This document shows positions 50,191-57,170 of a stretch of DNA of 64,000 bases, in pieces (position 1 is the first letter of the stretch; every line of letters starts with the position of its first letter). A program made the translations under genes and the position numbers. The DNA lies in contig CAUWCT010000005.1 of NCBI GenBank assembly GCA_963557065.1, positions 1-64,000 of the forward strand, written 5' to 3'. Origin of the DNA: UMGS1370 sp963557065 (GTDB lineage Bacteria > Bacillota > Clostridia > Lachnospirales > Lachnospiraceae). The notes under the pieces are model-generated. The model did no database searches. It worked only from the letters and a program-made list of their open reading frames with translations, and was not told where the DNA came from.

Positions 50191-50874
50191 TTAATGGCGG
50201 GGATGTTCCCGAACCTGGATACATGCCTTGATGATCTCCGCCAGTACCTTTGCCTTAAACTTATTTTCATAATAGCCGATTAAGGGAGAAACTGACTCTC
50301 CATGCACGACCATATATTTGGCCGGAAGTCCTGTCAGCGTCAGTGCCCGCACATCCGCCATACATTTGCTGCAAGTACACACCCCATAGTCTTCCATATA
50401 TTTTTTCAGATTCTTAAGGGCCAGCACTTCTTCCATAACATTAATGATATGAAACTCTTCTTTTTCCCTTTTCTTTGCCTCTGCCTTTTCCTCTTCCTCC
50501 AAATGGGTCGTAAGCTGATCCAAAATCTGCGTCTCTATCTTCTGGTTCTCGGTGGATTCATCCACTACAATCACCCTTTTTTCACCGGAAGGAACTCTTA
50601 CAGCCGGCGTCTCTTTTTCAGGGCCTGCGGATAACCTGTCCTCTTTCGGTGCACGTTTTGTTCCCGATGTCTTTTCTTCTGCTGTCTCATGCTCCGCCGC
50701 TTCAGGAACTGCCGCTTTATCTTTCGATTCTTTCTCTTCTGACTTGTGTTCTTCTGTCTTTGCTTCTGATTCTTTCGGTTCTGCCTTCTTTGCTTCCGTC
50801 TCGTCTTCAGGCGCTGCAGGACCGTTGGTTATTAAGTTTAACACATGAGACGTCTTATTGGTTTTTCTCGCCAC
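50191..50874 (-). CDS. ComFB-domain protein with long charged linker
   Basis: The 227-residue protein has three parts. A short basic N-terminal peptide (about 1-15, ARKTNKTSHVLNLI) is followed by a disordered Glu/Lys/Ala-rich linker (about 20-140) and a C-terminal ComFB-type domain (about 142-215): NVMEEVLALKNLKKYMEDYG, the C166-x-C168-x2-C171 cluster, ADVRALTLTGLPAKYMV. ComFB domains in cyanobacteria bind cyclic di-GMP; that role here is inference. The GTG start has GGAGG 8 bases upstream, inside the last codons of the ParA-type gene, so the two are coupled. It ends at a strong terminator. The basic tail resembles ParA-activating peptides of ParB-like partners. Confidence 0.75.
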   Translation of the reverse strand: MARKTNKTSHVLNLITNGPAAPEDETEAKKAEPKESEAKTEEHKSEEKESKDKAAVPEAAEHETAEEKTSGTKRAPKEDRLSAGPEKETPAVRVPSGEKRVIVVDESTENQKIETQILDQLTTHLEEEEKAEAKKREKEEFHIINVMEEVLALKNLKKYMEDYGVCTCSKCMADVRALTLTGLPAKYMVVHGESVSPLIGYYENKFKAKVLAEIIKACIQVREHPRH

Positions 50875-50877
50875 AGC

Positions 50878-51651
50878 TTAATCCTCCTTCACCTGAATTT
50901 TATCTACTACTTCTAAAATAAACCCCTGGTAGTCTTCTACTGCCGCTGAGCGTGGATTATAATCAAAAATACTTTCTCCATGGGCCGGTGCTTCTGCAAT
51001 GGCAACTCCGGTCCGGATTCTGGTGTCGAACACCTTGGTTCCAATCTGTTCTGCCAACTGCTGCGCCATTTCCAGCACATCCCTGGACAAAAGCGTTCTC
51101 CTGTTAAAGCGGGTCAGCAAAATTCCCAGCACATTGAGCCGGGGATTTAAGGAACCCCTCACTGATTCTATGGTTTCCGTCAGCTGAGAAAGTCCCACCA
51201 GACTTAAAATATCTGATGCCATGGGAATAATCAGATAATCGGACGCAGTATAGGCATTTACTGTCAGCAAATTCAATGCCGGAGGCGTATCAATGATCAC
51301 ATAATCATACTCATCTTTTACTGTATCCAGCACATTTTTTAAAATGCACTCTCTTCTCTCAGCCGCTACCTGTTCTAACCCGCTGCTCAGTGTAATATCG
51401 GATGAAAGAATATCTCCATAAGGCGTGGCGCTGACTGCCTCTTTTACAGATACGTCACCTTTTAAGGCATCTAAAACTCCAAATCCGCCGTTTGCCTCCA
51501 GCCCCAGGCAGAACCCAAGATTGCCCTGAGGATCAAAATCCACTCCCAGAACTCTCTCCCCTGCCAGTGATAAGCCAGCTGCCAGAGCCGCAGATGTAGT
51601 TGTCTTTCCAACTCCGCCCTTCTGATTTGAAACAGTAATGATCGTCGCCAA
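50878..51651 (-). CDS. ParA/Soj-family ATPase in a motility operon
   Basis: The 257-residue protein is a full ParA-type ATPase with the deviant Walker A motif K11-GGVGK16-TT, VDFDPQGNLG (Walker A'), and VIIDTPPALN (Walker B), plus the C-terminal basic segment expected to bind DNA. It is not FlhG-like at the N-terminus, where the FliF/FlhF-binding DQAxxLR motif is missing. It starts with TTG, GGAGG lying 7 bases upstream. The location between the secreted wall protein downstream of cheV and the ComFB-domain gene points to positioning of chemotaxis or flagellar components rather than plasmid or chromosome partition; no parB gene or parS site was seen. Confidence 0.85.
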   Translation of the reverse strand: MATIITVSNQKGGVGKTTTSAALAAGLSLAGERVLGVDFDPQGNLGFCLGLEANGGFGVLDALKGDVSVKEAVSATPYGDILSSDITLSSGLEQVAAERRECILKNVLDTVKDEYDYVIIDTPPALNLLTVNAYTASDYLIIPMASDILSLVGLSQLTETIESVRGSLNPRLNVLGILLTRFNRRTLLSRDVLEMAQQLAEQIGTKVFDTRIRTGVAIAEAPAHGESIFDYNPRSAAVEDYQGFILEVVDKIQVKED

Positions 51652-51684
51652 TGTGCTACCTCCAAAACTCTTTTGTTTTATGTA

Positions 51685-52596
51685 TTATTCTTCCCAAAGG
51701 GGCAGTTCTTCTTCTGACGGCAAAACGTCTGCTGCCTGGGCAACGTGAGCTTCATCCAGCGGTAAAATCTCCAGCGCCATCACTGCTCCTGCCTGGGCGT
51801 TTGCTTCTGCAAGGGCCTGTTCCCAGTCCTCCCAGCTTACCTCATCTCCATTGACGCAGCCGATTGGGTCTCCCCAGTCATTGGTCTTATATGTAAATCC
51901 CCATCTGTGCTCCAGCCAGTTGGTATCCTGTTCCATGGAAAAAAAGTCCCGATCCCAGCCGTTATTGCTCTCCACCACCAGCCAGGTCGTGGAAGAATCC
52001 GGATTGCAGGTGAGTCTGGACATCTGGGCATTTTCCAGATCCGTTTCTGCAGCAAGGGCAAATTTTTCCTCTTCCGGGTCCCATACGGCCAGTTTTATCA
52101 CCTTATCAGGATTGACCGGCCGGTTAAATACTGCCATATCTTTGTAGCCGTCTGCATTAAAGTCTGCCACTGCAAATCCCGGCTGTTCTTTGACTTTTTT
52201 GCCGCTGGCCTTCAGTTCCCGCTTTAATTCTTTGCGGTATGTGTCAAAACGCTTTAAATTTGTCCCGTCCGGTCCTACATATTTCCCGTCAGATGCAAAG
52301 GTGTTAAAGCATTTGGCGCCGTCCTCGCCCATATAATAGCGTTCACCGTCATCTTTATTGGTCACCCATCCGGTTTCCATGCGGCCTTTGGAGTCTACAT
52401 AATATTCTTTCCCGCCGTACTCAATCCATTCATCCGTTGCCGGATCTCCCGGAGCATAGAAGTACATCCAGTATTTGCCGTTGTCGCTTAACTCCCAGCT
52501 GCCGCCGCTGCCCGCCTGGGAAACAATTCCACCACCCAGAAGGCAGACCGCACACAGACCTGCGCCCAACATGGATTTTATCTTTTTTACAGACAT
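51685..52596 (-). CDS. Secreted protein with cell-wall-binding repeats
   Basis: The 303-residue protein has a signal peptide (cleavage near VSQAGS, about residue 28), then two or three CW-type repeats (WIEYGGKEYYVDSKGRMETGW, ERYYMGEDGAKCFNTF). An FG-GAP/VCBS-like calcium-binding loop follows (ADFNADGYKDMAVFN, residues about 143-157). An acidic, Ala-rich C-terminus completes it. It should be displayed on the wall. It is the third wall-binding protein gene in the motility island. Function is unknown. It lies between cheV and the ParA-type gene on the same strand. Confidence 0.75.
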   Translation of the reverse strand: MSVKKIKSMLGAGLCAVCLLGGGIVSQAGSGGSWELSDNGKYWMYFYAPGDPATDEWIEYGGKEYYVDSKGRMETGWVTNKDDGERYYMGEDGAKCFNTFASDGKYVGPDGTNLKRFDTYRKELKRELKASGKKVKEQPGFAVADFNADGYKDMAVFNRPVNPDKVIKLAVWDPEEEKFALAAETDLENAQMSRLTCNPDSSTTWLVVESNNGWDRDFFSMEQDTNWLEHRWGFTYKTNDWGDPIGCVNGDEVSWEDWEQALAEANAQAGAVMALEILPLDEAHVAQAADVLPSEEELPLWEE

Positions 52597-52646
52597 ATGA
52601 TCCCTCCCGCCAGATACAACAGTGTTATGCCTGATGCCTGTTTTAT

Positions 52647-53600
52647 TTACCTTTTTCCGCCATTCTGAAGGTTTGCCTGAAATTTTTCAAGCTGTCTGTC
52701 CAGAACATGGATCAGATTGCCAATCTCCGGTTTTGCCAGCTGATCATCTGCTCCCAGTTCTTCGCCTTTTCTGCGCATCTGCTCGTCAATCAGAGAAGAG
52801 AAAATAACAACCGGGATCTTTTTCAGTTTTGGATGTTCCTTTACCAGCTTGGTCAGACGGTGGCCGTCCATCTCCGGCATCTCAATATCTGTAATAATCA
52901 GATTTACCTTTTTATATAAATCCGGCGAATCGGCAATGGAAGATAAATAATCCCATGCCTCCTGGCCGCTGGTGAAGTTGGAAATACGGACAAATCCGGC
53001 CCGCTCCAGACAGTCATTGATCATTCTCTTAAGCAGTACAGAGTCCTCTGCAATCACAATCGGAGCATCACAGATAGGACGATCTCCCAGGCTTTCTACC
53101 TCGGATACCTGGATCGTGGTCTCCGGTGAAATCTCTGCCACAATCTTCTCAAAGTCCAATATGGTTACCAGCTGGCCTTCGCACTGGGCAATGCCGGTGG
53201 TAATGCTGTCTTCTTCTCCATTTGACAAAGTTTTATCCGGCTTTTGGATGGCCTGCCAGGAAATCCGGCTGATTCCTTCAATACTCTGCACTCGGAAGGC
53301 AACTGTCATCTTGTTAAAATTGGTTACAATAAATAAATCTCTGGCGCTCCTTTCATCTTCCTGGCCTGAAAGATAATGGGACAGATTAATTACGGTAATG
53401 AGAGTATCCCTGGGTTTAAAAATTCCCTCAACAGACGGATGAGAGTGAGGCATCGGCTTTACCTTTTCACTCATAATGATTTCCTGTACCTTAGCCACGT
53501 TAATACCGTAAAATTCATTCTGAACCTTAAACTTCATGACTTCTATCTCGTTTGTACCTGATTCCAGAAGAATTTTATCTCTTTCTTTTCCTGTGTCCAT
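52647..53600 (-). CDS. cheV: Chemotaxis coupling protein CheV
   Basis: The 317-residue protein joins an N-terminal CheW domain (about 15-160) to a C-terminal response-receiver domain (about 178-305). The receiver has the phospho-acceptor D238 in ITDIEMPEMDG, acidic pair E185/D186, S268/S269 and K290 in AKPE, all intact. CheV couples receptors to CheA and its phosphorylation helps adaptation in Gram-positive systems. It is downstream of cheC and cheD in the same operon. Confidence 0.95.
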   Translation of the reverse strand: MDTGKERDKILLESGTNEIEVMKFKVQNEFYGINVAKVQEIIMSEKVKPMPHSHPSVEGIFKPRDTLITVINLSHYLSGQEDERSARDLFIVTNFNKMTVAFRVQSIEGISRISWQAIQKPDKTLSNGEEDSITTGIAQCEGQLVTILDFEKIVAEISPETTIQVSEVESLGDRPICDAPIVIAEDSVLLKRMINDCLERAGFVRISNFTSGQEAWDYLSSIADSPDLYKKVNLIITDIEMPEMDGHRLTKLVKEHPKLKKIPVVIFSSLIDEQMRRKGEELGADDQLAKPEIGNLIHVLDRQLEKFQANLQNGGKR

Positions 53601-53618
53601 TTCTTCATTCCCCTTCCG

Positions 53619-54104
53619 TTATAAGAATTTTTCCTGGCGTCCAAATGTTCTTACAGAAACAACCCCTGTCTCTACATTAATCAGCATTGTTCTGGCATAA
53701 GTACCGCCCACATCTTCTGCGCTTAGACGGAATCCCTCTTTCATCAGCGCCTGCTTTACAGCCGCTGCATTGCGCATTCCGATATTGCCGAAATCTGCGT
53801 TTCCGCTGATCTCAAACATCTTTGCCCCGCCTGCTATCTTAACCGCGGTCCGGGACTTTACCATGCCGAAAACCGCAAGTTTTCTGGCAGTCTCCCGAAT
53901 CCCCGAATCTGCATATTTAAAGATATTGCTGTCTTTTGTATCCATCTGCACCGGCAGCATAATATGCAGCAGCGCCCCCAGGCGAAGCACCGGATCGTAA
54001 AACGTTATCCCTATACAGGAACCCAGGGCATAGGTGATGATCGTTCCTTCATTCCGGGTAAACTTCATATCCCCGATTCCCACTTTTAGTTCCTTCCCCA
54101 TCAT
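53619..54104 (-). CDS. cheD: Chemoreceptor glutamine deamidase CheD
   Basis: The 161-residue protein carries the CheD catalytic triad: C30 in ALGSCIGI, H47 in ALLHIMLP and the Thr in DVGGTYARTML. CheD deamidates receptor glutamines and stimulates CheC. It starts 4 bases inside the end of cheC (ATGATG overlapping TGA), so the two partners are coupled in translation. Confidence 0.95.
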   Translation of the reverse strand: MMGKELKVGIGDMKFTRNEGTIITYALGSCIGITFYDPVLRLGALLHIMLPVQMDTKDSNIFKYADSGIRETARKLAVFGMVKSRTAVKIAGGAKMFEISGNADFGNIGMRNAAAVKQALMKEGFRLSAEDVGGTYARTMLINVETGVVSVRTFGRQEKFL

Positions 54105-54724
54105 TCTGCAACACCCAATCTTTCCAGAATTTCATTAAGAGAGCGGATATCCGGAAGCATCAATAGCCATCCTGGAAGTTTCTTCCCTTCCATCATAAAA
54201 TCAGCGTTCATATACATCAGCTTGTCTGTCTCATAACCAAATTCTGCAATGGGCACTGTCAGAATCCCGCCAAGCATATTGACTGTGGCTCCTGGAACAG
54301 ACAACTGAATATCCACTCCTACTAACTGGGAAAACGCGTTGATGTAAGAGCAGATGATAATATTTCCAATCTCTACCAGAGCTGAATAACCGATCTCATC
54401 CAACTGGCTGAAGTCCCTGTATTCTTCCCCTATTAATTTCTCCAGCACCACATTGGTAAAATCCAAGTTAAAGAGAAACAGCATCATCCCTTCTACATGA
54501 CCGCTCATTTTTACCAGCACACCGGCAACGATCTCCTCTGGATTGCCGATGCGTTCTACTGCTTCCTCGTATCCCAGAATGCTGATCTCAGGAAGAGTAA
54601 TGCGAATCTCCTTCTGCAAAAGTTTTGAAAGGGACGTGGCCGCATGGCTGGTGCCGATGCTTCCAATCTCCTTCATTACGTCCAATTCCTGAAGATTCAT
54701 CTCCTCATAATGTCTGATCCTCAT
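54101..54724 (-). CDS. cheC: CheY-P phosphatase CheC
   Basis: The 207-residue protein has the two-fold CheC fold. The second phosphatase motif S-x3-E-x2-N-x22-P is intact (SALVEIGN then SVP), but the first reads D15-VMK-E19-IG-S22 with serine in place of the catalytic asparagine, P45 being in place. It should therefore act through one site. It overlaps cheD, its activator, by 4 bases. No cheA, cheB, cheR or cheY is present in the window. Confidence 0.93.
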   Translation of the reverse strand: MRIRHYEEMNLQELDVMKEIGSIGTSHAATSLSKLLQKEIRITLPEISILGYEEAVERIGNPEEIVAGVLVKMSGHVEGMMLFLFNLDFTNVVLEKLIGEEYRDFSQLDEIGYSALVEIGNIIICSYINAFSQLVGVDIQLSVPGATVNMLGGILTVPIAEFGYETDKLMYMNADFMMEGKKLPGWLLMLPDIRSLNEILERLGVAE

Positions 54725-54745
54725 TCTAATCCCCTTTCTCTATGC

Positions 54746-55540
54746 CTAGCCTCTCAGGGAATTAATGGTCCCTGCTATTTCGTCAGAAGTGGTAACCATA
54801 CGCACTGCGTAGGAAAATGCTCTCTGGCATTCAATCAGTCTGGTCATCTCTTTTGCCACATCTGTACCGGATGTCTCCAGCGCCCCCTGAATTAAATTGG
54901 GATGCTCTACCAGAACCGGCTCCATCCCTGTGCCGGCAGCAGTATACTCGTTATCTCCTACACTGAGAAGACGGCTGGGATTGGTAAAGGTATATACGCT
55001 GAGTCTCGGCTTATCCTCATCTTCTTCGTCTTCATAGTCCTCGTAGTCTTTGTAATCTTCATACCCTTCTTCCATGGCATCCTGCATTTCTTCTACATCA
55101 ATTACGTCAACTAAAAGCGGCTCTCTGTTCTGATCCATGACCAGCTTGCCGGATTCTGAAACCAGATAAAATCCCTCTTCCCCCTCGCTTAAATGGAAGC
55201 GGCCGTTTCTCGAATAGGTGATCTCACCGGTAGCCATATCCTGCAGCATAAAAAATGCATTGGGCTGGCCGATGGCATAATCGTGTTCGTATCCGGTCTG
55301 GGCGATTCCGCTCTGGCTAAAATCAGTAGAAGTTCTCTGTACCACTCCGCCGGCTCCTGCTGTCAGTTGGGTCACTGCCTCCGGAGAATCATTCAGATTG
55401 TAGTTAATCAGTTCTGAAAATACTGCTGTTTTGGGTTTAAATCCATTATTATTGATATTTGCAAGGTTGTTGGCAATCACACTCATCTTTTTTGTGCTGT
55501 TTTCTGCGCCGGTTCTCCCTACATAAAATGACATGTTCAT
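54746..55540 (-). CDS. Flagellar rod/hook-basal body protein (FlgF/FlgG/FlhP-type) with acidic insert
   Basis: The 264-residue protein has the axial-protein N-terminal motif (GAENSTKKMSVIANNLANINNNGFKPKTAVF) and the C-terminal coiled coil (TDVAKEMTRLIECQRAFSYAVRMVTTSDEIAGTINSLRG) of distal-rod proteins. Between them, at about residues 149-177, is an acidic low-complexity insert rich in Glu, Asp and Tyr that is not typical of the family. It is paired with a second rod gene directly upstream, like flhO-flhP in Bacillus. GGAGG lies 7 bases before the ATG. Confidence 0.88.
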   Translation of the reverse strand: MNMSFYVGRTGAENSTKKMSVIANNLANINNNGFKPKTAVFSELINYNLNDSPEAVTQLTAGAGGVVQRTSTDFSQSGIAQTGYEHDYAIGQPNAFFMLQDMATGEITYSRNGRFHLSEGEEGFYLVSESGKLVMDQNREPLLVDVIDVEEMQDAMEEGYEDYKDYEDYEDEEDEDKPRLSVYTFTNPSRLLSVGDNEYTAAGTGMEPVLVEHPNLIQGALETSGTDVAKEMTRLIECQRAFSYAVRMVTTSDEIAGTINSLRG

Positions 55541-55552
55541 ATCCTGTCCTCC

Positions 55553-56362
55553 TTACAGCCTGCCTACATCTGACGCCGATTTACTCATAACCTGATCATA
55601 CATCTTAAGAGCCTGAGCCGCACTCTGAAGCGCCCTCTGGGACGACATCATGGCGGTCATCTCATTTACCATGTCCACATTGGATTTTTCAAGAGTTTTC
55701 CACACAATCTGGGTATCTCCTGCCGGAACCAAAGGCGCCTGACCAGTAGAAAAGATTCCGTTATCCTCTCTCTGAAGCTGATCATAATCGGCAAAATCCA
55801 CTACTTTTAAGGTACCATAGTGCTGTACCTGAGGTTCTTCATCTTCCCCATACCAGCCGTCTTCTTCGTCGCCCTGCGGCTGCAGCACTGCAGTAATATT
55901 GCCCTGTCCGTCTACATTAAAATCTTCGCTGTCAATCCGAATATACTGATTGTCTGCTGACAGCACCCGGCCGATACCGGGAAGTTCCAGATACCCCTCA
56001 TTGTCTACTGCAAAAGAACCATTTCTTGTATAACGCTCCCCATTTGGAGTCTGTACGCAGAAAAAGCCATTGCCGGACAATGCAAAATCATAAATGTTGT
56101 CTGTCGTTTCAAAGCTGCCCTGATTATAGTTTACATAGGTTCTGTCCGCAGCCTTGATTCTGGATGTTGTAGCTAATGGCAGGGGATTTCCTTTGGACTG
56201 TCTCCCTGTCCGGTACAGCATCTCCTCCTGAAATGTGGTGCTGACCATGGTATCCTGTTTGTAACCCGGAGTCTGGATATTGACCATGTTATTACTGATT
56301 ACATTTAAGTTTCTGCTCTGCGTCAGCATACCTGACGTAAGCTTGTAAAACCCATCATACAT
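55553..56362 (-). CDS. Flagellar rod/hook-basal body protein (FlgG/FlhO-type)
   Basis: The 269-residue protein has the N-terminal rod motif (SGMLTQSRNLNVISNNMVNIQTPGYKQDTMV), the ALSGNGFFCVQTPNGERYTRNGSF core and the C-terminal MVNEMTAMMSSQRALQSAAQALKMYDQVM helix, as in FlgG and FlhO. A short acidic stretch (about 164-176) lies near the position of the larger insert in its neighbour. It follows sigD on the same strand with a 27-base gap. Confidence 0.9.
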   Translation of the reverse strand: MYDGFYKLTSGMLTQSRNLNVISNNMVNIQTPGYKQDTMVSTTFQEEMLYRTGRQSKGNPLPLATTSRIKAADRTYVNYNQGSFETTDNIYDFALSGNGFFCVQTPNGERYTRNGSFAVDNEGYLELPGIGRVLSADNQYIRIDSEDFNVDGQGNITAVLQPQGDEEDGWYGEDEEPQVQHYGTLKVVDFADYDQLQREDNGIFSTGQAPLVPAGDTQIVWKTLEKSNVDMVNEMTAMMSSQRALQSAAQALKMYDQVMSKSASDVGRL

Positions 56363-56389
56363 CGCACTCTTCTCCTTATCGTTTAAAGT

Positions 56390-57160
56390 TTAAAGATTTT
56401 TCTCCATGTAAGTCTTCAGTTTCCGAATCGCTGCGCTGTGAATCTGGGAGATTCTCGGCTCGCTCACATCCATAACCTGCGCAATCTGACTCATGTTCAG
56501 TTCCTCCACATAGTACAGGGAAACGACCATCTTTTCTTTTTCTTTCAGACTGTCCACTGCATTTATCAGAGTCTGCACCACTTCTCCCTGCAAATATGCC
56601 CGCTCCGGCTGGGAAGAAGTGTCTTTGCTCGGAACCTGCAGAGATTGAGATTCATCATCTCCATCCATCAGCATATCTAAAGACAGTACATTGACCATGG
56701 TGCTCATCTGCTGAAGTTTGCGGAATTTCTTGACATTAATCTGAAGATGCTTTGCCAGTTCTTCCTCTGACGGCGGATGCCCTAAAGCCCGTTCCAGATG
56801 TTCTCTGGCTTCCTCAATAGAGCGATTCTGTTTGTGGTAATCTCTGGGCATCCAGTCATTTTTGCGGATCTGATCAATTACCATCCCCCGAATCCGCCGG
56901 GAAATATATGTCTCAAACTTATTATCCTTCTTTGGATCGTATCTGTCAATCCCTTTCATGATCGCAATGACGCCTTCATTGATAATATCTTCCATCTGGG
57001 TAAAACCAGAGTACAGATTGCGAGTCTGAACTGCCACTGCTTTCACAATATACAGATACCTGAGAGTCAATTCCTGTTTTATAAACGGATCATGCGTCTC
57101 CTGATAAGATGCAAACAGATCCTCATTTGTCTTGTCCTTCAAATCATCCAAACCTGGCAT
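56390..57160 (-). CDS. sigD: Flagellar sigma factor SigD/FliA (sigma-28)
   Basis: The 256-residue protein is a FliA/WhiG-type sigma factor. Region 2 includes INEGVIAIMKGIDRYDPKKDNKFETYISRRIRGMVIDQIRKNDWMPR, region 3 EEELAKHLQINVKKFRKLQ, and region 4 LNMSQIAQVMDVSEPRISQIHSAAIRKLK. It directs RNA polymerase to GCCGATAA-type promoters, two of which are in this window (flgM and fliD). It directly follows flhA, with 10 bases between. FlgM encoded at 38899 is its inhibitor. Confidence 0.95.
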   Translation of the reverse strand: MPGLDDLKDKTNEDLFASYQETHDPFIKQELTLRYLYIVKAVAVQTRNLYSGFTQMEDIINEGVIAIMKGIDRYDPKKDNKFETYISRRIRGMVIDQIRKNDWMPRDYHKQNRSIEEAREHLERALGHPPSEEELAKHLQINVKKFRKLQQMSTMVNVLSLDMLMDGDDESQSLQVPSKDTSSQPERAYLQGEVVQTLINAVDSLKEKEKMVVSLYYVEELNMSQIAQVMDVSEPRISQIHSAAIRKLKTYMEKNL

Positions 57161-57170
57161 ATCTAGTTCC

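Noticed and set aside
50878..51651. ParA-type gene as FlhG or as a chromosome/plasmid partition gene
   Set aside because: It lacks the FlhG N-terminal DQAxxLR motif, and there is no parB gene, parS site or replication gene nearby.
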